From: Flavobacterium sp. ENC
GTDB taxonomy: Bacteria; Bacteroidota; Bacteroidia; Flavobacteriales; Flavobacteriaceae
Direction: 5' to 3'
Length of the DNA stretch: 64,000 bases
NCBI RefSeq assembly: GCF_020991415.1
Contig: NZ_JAJMOY010000007.1
Span: 106,788 to 170,787, forward strand
Of the stretch, positions 24,783-33,012 are shown piece by piece. Each line of letters begins with the position of its first letter. Within the stretch, counting starts at the first letter, position 1. The notes below the pieces were generated by a model, which was given only the letters and a program-made list of their open reading frames with translations, was not told the origin of the DNA and did not search any database. Position numbers and translations under genes: made by a program.

Positions 24783-26306
24783 ATGAAAAACAATCCACAA
24801 ACGTATACCTCTATTTATACGTATCAGGAAAGAGATATTGACTGCATTTTTGAAAAAGTAGAACAAAACTCCAAAAGTAAGCTTTTATACCAGTTGCCTA
24901 CGGGCGGAGGTAAAACGGTTGTCTTTTCAGAAATAGCCAGAAGATTTATAGAGCAATATGGCAAAACCGTAGTAATTCTAACTCATCGCAAGGAATTATG
25001 TACCCAGACTTCGGGTGTATTAAAAAAGCTCGGAGTACAAAATGCGACCATTACCAGTACAAGCGGCAATTTTAAACCGGATTATGAATGTTATGTTGCA
25101 ATGGTTGAAACACTTCGCAACAGGATAAAATCAAAAAGAATAAATCCCCGCGATGTAGGTCTTGTCATTATTGATGAGGCACATCATAATTCTTTCCGGA
25201 AGCTATTGGGAAGTTTTAAAAAAGCGATTGTCATAGGTGTGACCGCCACACCATTCAGTTCTGATATTTCCAAACCCATGAAACAGCACTATGATACGCT
25301 TATTACAGGTGAAAGTATTGGTTCGCTGATCCACGAAGGTTTTCTCGCAGAACCGCATTCTTTTGTTGCTGAGGTCGAGATCAATTCATTAAAAACAGGA
25401 ATACATGGTGATTTTACGGTAAGTTCATCGAATGCACTGTACAGCTCACCTGCCATGCAGGAATTATTGCTAAAGGCCTACAGAGAAAATGCCTTTGGAA
25501 AAAAGACACTCATTTTTAATAATGGAATCGCAACCTCATTAAAAGTAATGGAAACTTTTGAGGCAGCCGGGATTCCGATCCGGCATCTGGATAACAAAAC
25601 AACTGACGTGGAGCGGAAGGAAATCCTTAAGTGGTTTAAGAAAACAAAAGATGCGGTACTTACTTCAGTTTCAATTCTCACTACAGGTTTCGATGAGCCA
25701 ACCGTTCAGCATGTAATACTCAACAGGGCTACGACATCCATCACGCTGTATCACCAGATGATTGGCCGTGGTGCGCGCAGGCTTCCGTTAAAGAAAACCT
25801 TTGGAATTACAGATCTCGGAAATAATATTCAGCGTTTTGGAGAATGGGAAACACCAATAGACTGGCAATTTGTTTTTGAAAAACCGGATGCATTTGCCAA
25901 ACAGCTGCAATATCATGCCGTTGGAAATTCGTCTGTTCAGTCTCATGCTATGTCACCTGAATTACGCGCTAAATTTCCGAATACACTTGAAATGGCTTTT
26001 GATGTTGAAGCAACCTATCAGGAAGTTATAGATACGGAGAAGAAACCTAAAACAGTCATACAGGAATCCATAAGACAACAGGCAAAAATGTGTATGGATA
26101 ATGCTGAAACACTATCGGAAGCCATCGCCCTTGCCGAAGCATTACAGCCAGAGATACAGTGGAGGGTAAAAGAATATGTAAAATGCCTTGACCATGCCAG
26201 CAAAAATTATAAGGACTGGCTCATCGAAGACTATCAGAACCGTCTAAAGGGACTTATTATTAAATTGTTTTCAAAGGTAAAATCCCCTTTAGCCGGAATA
26301 ATATAA
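24783..26306 (+). CDS. Superfamily 2 DEAH-box helicase
   Basis: The 507 residues carry Q-like YQERDIDCIF, motif I LPTGGGKT, motif Ia TVVILTHRKEL, motif II DEAH, motif III TATPF, motif V-like TGFDEPTVQHVILNRAT and motif VI MIGRGAR with two RecA domains. A helical C-terminal extension of about 140 residues has no obvious nuclease or other catalytic domain. It is of the SSL2/UvrB-like group found alone in many bacteria. The substrate, DNA or RNA, is unknown. It follows the YodC-like gene and precedes the 729-residue protein by 55 bp. Confidence 0.85.
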   Translation: MKNNPQTYTSIYTYQERDIDCIFEKVEQNSKSKLLYQLPTGGGKTVVFSEIARRFIEQYGKTVVILTHRKELCTQTSGVLKKLGVQNATITSTSGNFKPDYECYVAMVETLRNRIKSKRINPRDVGLVIIDEAHHNSFRKLLGSFKKAIVIGVTATPFSSDISKPMKQHYDTLITGESIGSLIHEGFLAEPHSFVAEVEINSLKTGIHGDFTVSSSNALYSSPAMQELLLKAYRENAFGKKTLIFNNGIATSLKVMETFEAAGIPIRHLDNKTTDVERKEILKWFKKTKDAVLTSVSILTTGFDEPTVQHVILNRATTSITLYHQMIGRGARRLPLKKTFGITDLGNNIQRFGEWETPIDWQFVFEKPDAFAKQLQYHAVGNSSVQSHAMSPELRAKFPNTLEMAFDVEATYQEVIDTEKKPKTVIQESIRQQAKMCMDNAETLSEAIALAEALQPEIQWRVKEYVKCLDHASKNYKDWLIEDYQNRLKGLIIKLFSKVKSPLAGII

Positions 26307-26361
26307 TTCAGACAATCACAGATATCTAAAATTTATAGTAATTTATTAAAACAACTAACTT

Positions 26362-28551
26362 ATGCATACTATTTCGCCCTGGGCTGCTACTGTGCATGCC
26401 GATCTGGAAAACAACACCGTAATTTGGGAAAAGAAATGTAAAGAGTATACTTTTCAGGCTTTTAATACCGGTGATTCGATATGGATTGTTGCCCATTGGC
26501 CTGACCGTGGTAAAATGGCTTTTCGGGCGGCATTCGGGATGAACAGCTATTTTGAGGTGACCAATTTACTGGACGACGGAGAATTGCTGGTGATCAATTT
26601 AGAAACGAGGCTGGGGAAATACGAGGTCTGTGTTACTTTTCCTGATAGTGAAGCGCCCTTATTACATTATACAACCTCCTTTACGGCAGCGATGCCGCTT
26701 TTAATTCCTTTTTGGCCACGCGATATTATTGCCGTGACACAACAGGGAGATGTAGAAAACACCAATGGAAAAATACACATGAATCAGACGGGTTCGAGAT
26801 CAGGAATCCTTTTTGCAAGTGTGACCAAACCCAAAACCGGTTCTGTTTTCTATTTTCAGAACCTTACGTCCATTAGTCCGTATTGTGAAGTCACGCAGAC
26901 TTCCCTGGCTGAAACAGTTGGCGGAACGTGGCCGGAGATCGGTTTTCAGCTTCCTGTGACTAACGAAAAACCCCTGCCTTCAGATAAAGCTTATATTATC
27001 TCTGATGCCTATGTGTTGTTTTCCGATACAATTATTGATAACGAAATAACCGAAACGCAGCAATTTTTAAATAATCTGGCTCAGGTTTATAAGGTACTTC
27101 CTCATCCGGAAATTATTTATCATCACTGGCCTGAGATTACACAAAACTGTCTTACGGATCTGCACCAAAGTAAAGGATGCTGGACGCAGACGAAAGGCAT
27201 GTCATACCTGAATGCGTACTTATGCGACTATGATACCCCTGCAGAAGTTATGGTACAGCTGGCAGTACTGATGCCTCTCAATGAATTGAAAGACTGGTAT
27301 GGAGAAACGCCTCCTGTTTACCCTGATCTGCTGAATGCAATAGATTCTTTTTACGATCCTAAGATCAAAACCATCAACCGCTGGCTTCCGGAACTTGTGG
27401 AGCAGCTTGATAAATCGGAGGAGCAAAAGAAGGAAATGGTTATGGATTCGTGGTACCTGCACCATCCGCTTATGAATCTTGCAAGACTTGCACTGAATGG
27501 CGAAAAAAAGGCAGAGGAACTTCTTTTGAAATCCATAGATTTTGCCATAAAAGTGGCTCATCATTTTGATTATCAATGGCCGGTATTTTATAAAATGGAT
27601 ACCCTGGAGATCGTCAAAAAAGAAACCGTACCGGGAAAGGGCGGTGAAAAAGATGTACCGGGATCTTATGCACATTTAATGCTGCTGTTATTTCGACTGA
27701 CAGAGGACAAACGTTATCTGCGTGAAGCTGAAAAAGCAGTAAAAAAGCTTGTTGGCTGTGGTTTTGATATTCTGTATCAGGCCAATAATACAGCTTTTGC
27801 CGCCGGAGCGCTGTTAGAATTGCATAAAATTACCAATAAACAAGAGTATCTTGATTTGAGTTATGCCTGTCTTGCCTGTCTTTTTAAAAACATGCAGATT
27901 TGGGACTGCCAATACGGATATGGTAAAAATTATCCCAATTATTTTTCTGTATTTCCCCTCAATGACGCTCCCTACACGGCTGCATATGAAGAAATGGAAG
28001 TCTACGCAGGGCTTTCGGAATACCTGATACAGTCGGAATCAACAGATGTGCTGCTCTCTTTAAAAATTTTAATACCGGAATTTTTAAAATATGCCATAAG
28101 CCGGTTTCCTTATTATTATCCGACAAAGTTATCTCAGGAAATGATATCTGATGAGGTAAAAACGGGTGAAATTGTAAAAGATCTTTGGATTCCGCTCGAA
28201 GACTTATACAGCGGATGGGAAAAAAGCGGTCAGGTAGGGCAGGAGGTCTATGGCGCAGGAGTAGGTTTTGGAGTATTGACAAGGCAATATCATAAGATTA
28301 AAAAGGAAGAATTTTTATTATTCTCCGATTACCCTGTAACGAACGTCAGAAAATCAAAACAGACCCTAACTTTTACTGTTTTAGGAACTGATGGTTTTGA
28401 GTGCAATCTAAGAATTTTAATTCCGAAAAAAATAACTTTAAAAATGGAAGTTTCCGTACAAAAAAATAAAATTCTTCCTATTGAAAAAACAGCTGAACTG
28501 GTTTCTTATAAAATTCCCGGAGGAAGCACTGTAAAAATGATATGGCAGTAG
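26362..28551 (+). CDS. Cytosolic protein with beta-sandwich and probable alpha/alpha-toroid, possibly a glycosidase
   Basis: The protein has 729 residues and no signal peptide. Residues 1-235 look like beta-sandwich strands (VIWEKKCKEYTFQAFN, IWIVAHWPDRGKMAFRAAF). Residues about 270-640 are helical pairs rich in aromatic and acidic residues (HHPLMNLARLAL, FDYQWPVFYKM, GSYAHLMLLLFRLTEDKRYLREAEKA, AAGALLELHKITNKQEYLDLSYACL), which read like a six-hairpin/alpha-alpha-barrel glycosidase. The C-terminal 90 residues are beta again. This layout suggests a carbohydrate-active enzyme, but I recognise no named family or catalytic motif. It lies 55 bp after the helicase and 160 bp before a lipoprotein gene. 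Confidence 0.7.
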   Translation: MHTISPWAATVHADLENNTVIWEKKCKEYTFQAFNTGDSIWIVAHWPDRGKMAFRAAFGMNSYFEVTNLLDDGELLVINLETRLGKYEVCVTFPDSEAPLLHYTTSFTAAMPLLIPFWPRDIIAVTQQGDVENTNGKIHMNQTGSRSGILFASVTKPKTGSVFYFQNLTSISPYCEVTQTSLAETVGGTWPEIGFQLPVTNEKPLPSDKAYIISDAYVLFSDTIIDNEITETQQFLNNLAQVYKVLPHPEIIYHHWPEITQNCLTDLHQSKGCWTQTKGMSYLNAYLCDYDTPAEVMVQLAVLMPLNELKDWYGETPPVYPDLLNAIDSFYDPKIKTINRWLPELVEQLDKSEEQKKEMVMDSWYLHHPLMNLARLALNGEKKAEELLLKSIDFAIKVAHHFDYQWPVFYKMDTLEIVKKETVPGKGGEKDVPGSYAHLMLLLFRLTEDKRYLREAEKAVKKLVGCGFDILYQANNTAFAAGALLELHKITNKQEYLDLSYACLACLFKNMQIWDCQYGYGKNYPNYFSVFPLNDAPYTAAYEEMEVYAGLSEYLIQSESTDVLLSLKILIPEFLKYAISRFPYYYPTKLSQEMISDEVKTGEIVKDLWIPLEDLYSGWEKSGQVGQEVYGAGVGFGVLTRQYHKIKKEEFLLFSDYPVTNVRKSKQTLTFTVLGTDGFECNLRILIPKKITLKMEVSVQKNKILPIEKTAELVSYKIPGGSTVKMIWQ

Positions 28552-28675
28552 TATTCCCTGCGATGCTTGAATATTTGAAATATTAAGAGTTTTAGTGTTG
28601 ATATGTAGATAGTTATGTTTTTAAAATTGTAAATATTGAACTAAAATTATATAACTTTTTGGACAGCTGCAGCTG

Positions 28676-28683
28676 TATCTTTG
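28676..28683 (+). promoter_or_regulatory. Candidate -7 element (TATCTTTG)
   Basis: TATCTTTG matches the Bacteroidota -7 consensus TAnnTTTG, 27 bp before the lipoprotein ATG. A TTTG 14 bp upstream is closer than usual for a -33 element, so this is tentative. Confidence 0.4.
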
Positions 28684-28710
28684 ATAGTAACCTAACTTAA
28701 AAAAGAAATT

Positions 28711-28995
28711 ATGAAAACGCTAATTAAAACCACATTGCTTCTTATTGTTTTGGGAACCGCACTATCCTGTAAAAAAAATCAGCCTGTTACAGAAGATCCT
28801 TATGCAACAAGTACCGATTCTACAGAAACCATTATCGATACCATTGGACCCAATTCAGATACAACAACTGTAAACGGAGCGGGAACTACAGGTGCGACCG
28901 GAGAAGGTTCAACCGGTTCAGGATCTGCCGGAACACAGCAAAAAGGAACTACCAATATAAACACAGATTCTACAAGTACTAAGAAAGGCAGATAA
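28711..28995 (+). CDS. Small lipoprotein, Ser/Thr/Gly-rich
   Basis: The 94 residues start with a lipoprotein signal (LLLIVLGTALSC, Cys20) followed by KKNQP. The mature part is low-complexity and rich in Thr, Ser and Gly (TTGATGEGSTGSGSAGTQQ) with a basic end (TKKGR), so it is probably disordered and anchored in the cell envelope. I recognise no domain. It has its own candidate promoter and a strong terminator, so it is likely a single transcript. Confidence 0.7.
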   Translation: MKTLIKTTLLLIVLGTALSCKKNQPVTEDPYATSTDSTETIIDTIGPNSDTTTVNGAGTTGATGEGSTGSGSAGTQQKGTTNINTDSTSTKKGR

Positions 28996-29026
28996 AGGTG
29001 CTGCCCTGGTTGATTATTAATGTTTT

Positions 29027-29066
29027 TAGACCTGCAGTAAGCAATTGCTGCAGGTCTATTTTGTTT
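29027..29066 (+). terminator. Rho-independent terminator
   Basis: A perfect 11-bp stem, TAGACCTGCAG/CTGCAGGTCTA, with a 10-nt loop is followed by TTTTGTTTTT, 32 bp past the lipoprotein stop. Confidence 0.88.
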
Positions 29067-29189
29067 TTAAGGATCGAAAAGTTTAATGATAAAAACCAAT
29101 TTATAAGCAGGCGGTAAAGATGAAATGGGTGATGCAATCTCAAAGTTTAGAAGCTAATTCTACATAAAATTAATTTTTATTTGGATATC

Positions 29190-29219
29190 TAAATAATTGA
29201 TTAGATTTGCTTTCCGTAA
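29190..29219 (+). promoter_or_regulatory. Promoter of the glycosyltransferase-UbiA-cyclase operon
   Basis: TTTG (29190-29193), an 18-bp spacer and TAGATTTG (29212-29219) fit the flavobacterial -33/-7 consensus, 36 bp ahead of the TTG start of the glycosyltransferase gene. Confidence 0.7.
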
Positions 29220-29255
29220 ACCAAAGGCATTTCCAAACAAAAAAACATTTAACCA

Positions 29256-30221
29256 TTGATCAATACTAGTTATTCTCCTCTTGTTTCGGTTATTATTCCT
29301 ACTTATAACCGTTCTTATTCTTTACAAGCCACCATTACGGCAGTTTTAAGCCAAACCTATAAAAACATTGAAATTATTATAGTCGATGATGGTTCAACCG
29401 ACGATACAAAAGATTTAGTTTCAGGTTATGGGGATAAGATTCTGTTTATTGAAAAGGAACATACGGGGCAGGCTGATACAAGAAATGTAGGTCTGAGGTA
29501 TGCCAAAGGAGAAATTATCGCTCCTCTTGATTCGGATGATATCTGGCAGGATCAATATCTCGAGAAAAGTGTTGCCTATATGCTGGAAAATAATTTAGAC
29601 TTTTTTTTTTCAAATTGGGAGCATAATACTATCGAAAAATACCATGCAAACGTTTTTACCGCTTTTCTGAAAAATAAAAGTATTCCCAATATAGGTTGTT
29701 ATGTTTTTGATTACAGAGAATTTAGAAAAGTTTTATTAATTGATTCTATTGCTCCAAGCTCTGGCTTAATCTTGAAAAAATCCTCGATACCTTTTGGGTG
29801 GAATTCTAAAGTGAATATAGGGGATGACTGGGTATTACAACTTGAAATAATTTTTAAAAATCTAAACTGCCGTGTTGGTTTTACTAAAGAAGTTTTTTGG
29901 AAAAAAAACAGGGATGCCAGCAATATCAGTGATGGTCGAAAAGGAGTTGCATTCAGAAAATTACATATTGAAGATTTAGATCTGATTCTTTATAACTTTA
30001 GTTCGTATCTGGACAATCAGGAACGTAAGATGATCAATCTGAAAGTTTTTCAAAATAAAATTTTAATATCGTACATGTTGCTGTTGAAAGGTAATTTTGG
30101 CTTAGAACTTAAGGAACTTTTTATTGATAGTGTTAAAGAACCGCAATTGTTCCTTAAAGCACTTACAAAGGGGGTTCATAAAGAAATTTCCAGAAATATC
30201 CAATTTACTCCTAAGAATTAA
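29256..30221 (+). CDS. Family 2 glycosyltransferase
   Basis: The start is a TTG at 29256: an in-frame stop lies two codons upstream and the GT2 core begins at once (PLVSVIIPTYNRSYSL); the next in-frame ATG is far inside. The 321-residue protein has the nucleotide-sugar motif IIVDDGSTDDT, the DXD-type LDSDD near residue 92, and a GDDWVLQLEI acceptor-side motif. No membrane helix is obvious. It transfers a sugar from an NDP-sugar to an unknown acceptor at the cytosolic face. The stop codon overlaps the next ATG by one base (TAATG), so it is translationally coupled to the UbiA-like gene. Confidence 0.85.
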   Translation: MINTSYSPLVSVIIPTYNRSYSLQATITAVLSQTYKNIEIIIVDDGSTDDTKDLVSGYGDKILFIEKEHTGQADTRNVGLRYAKGEIIAPLDSDDIWQDQYLEKSVAYMLENNLDFFFSNWEHNTIEKYHANVFTAFLKNKSIPNIGCYVFDYREFRKVLLIDSIAPSSGLILKKSSIPFGWNSKVNIGDDWVLQLEIIFKNLNCRVGFTKEVFWKKNRDASNISDGRKGVAFRKLHIEDLDLILYNFSSYLDNQERKMINLKVFQNKILISYMLLLKGNFGLELKELFIDSVKEPQLFLKALTKGVHKEISRNIQFTPKN

Positions 30222-31210
30222 TGACTTTTTTTAAACATATTAGAATAGGCACCTGGTGGTTTAAATTACCACCTTTCCTGGTGTTGATTTATTTGTATTT
30301 TATAAAAGAGAATATAAATGATTTCGGTCAGGAAATTTTTCTGGTCTTATTTCTTATACTGGGAATAATAACTATTGCTGTATTTGCCAGCTTAATTAAT
30401 AATTATTATGATCAGGAAGATGATCTTATAGCCGGAAAAGAAAATAAAATGATTAATCTTAGCCAGAATTATAAGTATATAGTTTTAGGAAGTGCTTTTT
30501 TTACCGGAATTATATACTCTGTTTTCCTGTTTCCTAATTTTTATGCTTTGGTTTTTTACTGGTTAAGCTGGTTTTGTTTTTATATGTATTCTGCCAAACA
30601 ATTTCGGTTAAAGGAAAAAACATACCTTGGTGTTATTTTTGACGGATTGGGATCTCAGTTTTTCCCCACTCTTTTTATTTTTTCTTTTTTATACAACGGG
30701 GACATCGGCAATCATTTAGTATTGATAATTAGCGGAAGTCTTTGGATGACATTTTCGTTCGGGATGCGTTCGTTAATTATTCATCAATATGATGATTGTG
30801 ATAATGATATAAAAGCAGGTGTTTCTACTTTTGTAAACAGCACGCCTCAATTGTCAAAAAGTTTATTTCAGGGATTTGTTTTGTTTGTGGAAATTATAGC
30901 GTTCATAATATTTATGTGGGCAATAGACTGGCAAATTTTTGTGTTTCCGATTTTAATGTATGTTTTGCTGCTCCTTGTTTTTAAAATCATGTTTAAAATG
31001 AATTTTTATTTTTTTAAACCTCTGCAGAGTCAGAGGGCGAGAAGTTTATTTTTTGATTTTTATATCACAATTCTTCCTCTTGCACTTTTGGTATTTCTTA
31101 CTTTTAAAAATCATCAAAATGGAATACTATTGATCGTTTCAATTTTTTTATTTAATGTGCCTACTTTGTTGAATGCAATGAATTTTTTAAAGGTAAAAGC
31201 AATAAAATGA
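30221..31210 (+). CDS. UbiA-family prenyltransferase-like membrane protein
   Basis: The 329 residues form about eight to nine membrane helices. Two acidic motifs sit where UbiA enzymes bind prenyl diphosphate through Mg2+: LINNYYDQEDDLIAG after helix 2 (about 64-78) and HQYDDCDNDIKAG (about 190-202), giving two DxxxD-type pairs. The helix-2 Asn/Asp context and the following KENKM basic patch are also family-like. UbiA enzymes join an isoprenoid chain to an aromatic or sugar acceptor. Which one applies here is unknown. The end overlaps the next start by four bases (ATGA), so the three genes are one operon. Confidence 0.75.
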   Translation: MTFFKHIRIGTWWFKLPPFLVLIYLYFIKENINDFGQEIFLVLFLILGIITIAVFASLINNYYDQEDDLIAGKENKMINLSQNYKYIVLGSAFFTGIIYSVFLFPNFYALVFYWLSWFCFYMYSAKQFRLKEKTYLGVIFDGLGSQFFPTLFIFSFLYNGDIGNHLVLIISGSLWMTFSFGMRSLIIHQYDDCDNDIKAGVSTFVNSTPQLSKSLFQGFVLFVEIIAFIIFMWAIDWQIFVFPILMYVLLLLVFKIMFKMNFYFFKPLQSQRARSLFFDFYITILPLALLVFLTFKNHQNGILLIVSIFLFNVPTLLNAMNFLKVKAIK

Positions 31211-31887
31211 AATATATTAATGCATTGCTAGGATTATCGGGTGTATTGTGCTGGATTTTTGCCTATATGCTTATCGCTTACAGGGGAGTAAAGGATAAAA
31301 CCTATGGCATCCCTCTCATACCACTTGCTTTTAATTTAGGATGGGAATTTGTTTTCTCTTTCTGCTTTCCGTTCAATGTATATGCGCAGGTTACAAATGC
31401 ACTCTGGTTTTTCTGTGACCTGGGTATTGTCTATACGTATTTTAAATACGGGTACAGTTCTTTTAATGCCTTTTACGGCTTAGAAAAGAGACAGTGGTAT
31501 TTGATAAGTGGATTTGCTTTTTTGATTGGTTTTTTATTTAATTTTCTGGGGTATAATTTTTTTTCTCAGTATTTAAGTCAATTTCCTTCTGCAGAAATAC
31601 CTGTTTTTTTAGCATGGATGATACTTTTGATTACTCCCGTATGTATGTTGGCTATGTTTCTTCAGAGAAAAAATTCACAAGGTCAGTCGTTTATAATCAT
31701 TGCGAGCATGATAATCGGTAATTTTTTCTTTATCCTGCAGTTTTTTCTTCATCCCTTTTATTACAAATGGAGTAATCCTTTTCTGGTACTAATTGTTACC
31801 GTTAGTGTAATTATTGAACTTTATTACGCAAAATTACTATACAAACAATTACTTAAAGAAGGTATAAACCCCTGGAAAAGATTCTAA
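31207..31887 (+). CDS. Pyr4/PaxB-like transmembrane terpene cyclase homologue (candidate)
   Basis: The 226 residues form about seven membrane helices. After the first helix the segment YRGVKDKTYGIPLIPLAFNLGWEFVFSF (split here as it spans about residues 25-52) parallels the pattern in fungal PaxB/Pyr4 cyclases, where a loop with x-K-x-x-(S/T)-x-G-(I/M)-x-(I/M)-P-L leads to N-(I/L)-(A/G)-W-E. Glu47 is at the position of the conserved acid. Near the C-terminus, a helix pattern ending in an acidic residue (IIELYYAKLLYKQ) matches the second conserved acid region, with Glu in place of Asp. In fungi these enzymes cyclise prenylated aromatics by protonation. Being coupled to a UbiA-like gene strengthens the call, which rests on remembered family patterns. 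Confidence 0.55.
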   Translation: MKYINALLGLSGVLCWIFAYMLIAYRGVKDKTYGIPLIPLAFNLGWEFVFSFCFPFNVYAQVTNALWFFCDLGIVYTYFKYGYSSFNAFYGLEKRQWYLISGFAFLIGFLFNFLGYNFFSQYLSQFPSAEIPVFLAWMILLITPVCMLAMFLQRKNSQGQSFIIIASMIIGNFFFILQFFLHPFYYKWSNPFLVLIVTVSVIIELYYAKLLYKQLLKEGINPWKRF

Positions 31888-31913
31888 TTTATCTTTTCAC
31901 TTTTGGTAATGAT

Positions 31914-32783
31914 TTAATTTGAAGTAAGGAGTATTTTGTAATTATGATTCCTTAAAAAAGCGATAATAATTCCAATCAGGAAACCGGCAACAAATAAGGC
32001 AAGAATTTCTGGTATTGAAGGTTTGTTGCTGTTTAGAGGAGGTTGCGCTTTCTCTAATATTTGAAAAATTGGTGTGTCCTCTTGTATTTGTAGTTTCATT
32101 TGTATAGTTGAGGCTTGCAGATTATCCTGAATTTCCTTTGTCAAATCTTTGCTTTTTGTTGAATCTGTAGAAAATTCTTTTTGCAAATTTTCAATAAAAT
32201 GTAATTTTTTCCGGGCTTTTTCAGTACGATATCTTGTGATGTAATTGATTAGGTATGTTGTTGTAAAGTTGGCCATATCCGCTGCAACCGAAGGGTCCGG
32301 CATGTTTACTGTGACTAAAGTAATATTATTCTTTTTATTAGTACTTACCGCAATTCTTTTTTGAAGAAAAAGGTTATTATTTCCCAAATTGTCATCGCAA
32401 TACGATTTTAAACTTATTTCTCTATTGTTTTTTGTTTTTACCTTCCTGCTTAAGACATATTGGTAAAAGTCATTTGTGTGAAGTATTTCGGCGTAAAGAT
32501 CCGGGCTGGTTATCTCGGTATTGTACAGATCAATATTGCTATTATATTTTTTTAATAATTGATAGATTCCAGCCATCCCATTTGGTGCTTTATAGGAAAC
32601 TTCAGGCATTATTTTACTGGTAGCAGTATATTCGTTGGGAATACTTAAGATATAAAAAAGCCCAATAATTGGAAATAGGGCTGTAAATGCTAAAATTATT
32701 TTATATTCCCTCTTCAAAACAACGATTAGTGAATTTAGATTAACTAATATAAATTCATTGTTTTTTTGGTCTGTTTGCGTCAT
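31914..32783 (-). CDS. Wzz-type polysaccharide chain-length protein
   Basis: I choose the ATG at 32783 (MTQTDQKNNEFI, 289 residues); the open frame reaches 32843 without added conservation. Two membrane helices (about 26-46, IILAFTALFPIIGLFYI, and 250-270, ILALFVAGFLIGIIIAFL) flank a periplasmic helical domain with a coiled part (about 190-225). The N-terminal FILVNLNSLIVVLKREYK and the PPLNSNKPSIP motif before the second helix are typical of Wzz proteins, which set O-antigen or capsule chain length. No polymerase, flippase or tyrosine kinase lies nearby, so it looks like an orphan. It is convergent with the terpene-cyclase operon. Confidence 0.8.
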   Translation of the reverse strand: MTQTDQKNNEFILVNLNSLIVVLKREYKIILAFTALFPIIGLFYILSIPNEYTATSKIMPEVSYKAPNGMAGIYQLLKKYNSNIDLYNTEITSPDLYAEILHTNDFYQYVLSRKVKTKNNREISLKSYCDDNLGNNNLFLQKRIAVSTNKKNNITLVTVNMPDPSVAADMANFTTTYLINYITRYRTEKARKKLHFIENLQKEFSTDSTKSKDLTKEIQDNLQASTIQMKLQIQEDTPIFQILEKAQPPLNSNKPSIPEILALFVAGFLIGIIIAFLRNHNYKILLTSN

Positions 32784-33012
32784 TTTAAAGTAAATTTTAT
32801 ATATCTGGAATATTATAAATGTTAGTAATACTGTTATTAACAACTAAGTATATATAAGCCAAAGATGATAAAAAAAAACTTCTATTCTATAATAATATTA
32901 TTTTTTTTCTCTTTGCTTAATTATAGCTCTGCTTATAGATTTATACCTAAAAAAATAATATAGAGAAAAGCATTAAAGTATGATTTATTAAGGCCTTTTG
33001 GATGTCTAAATT

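Noticed and set aside
27220..28282. Minus-strand frames of 107-151 residues in the 729-residue gene
   Set aside because: Shadow frames; the plus-strand gene has continuous secondary-structure pattern and a proper start.
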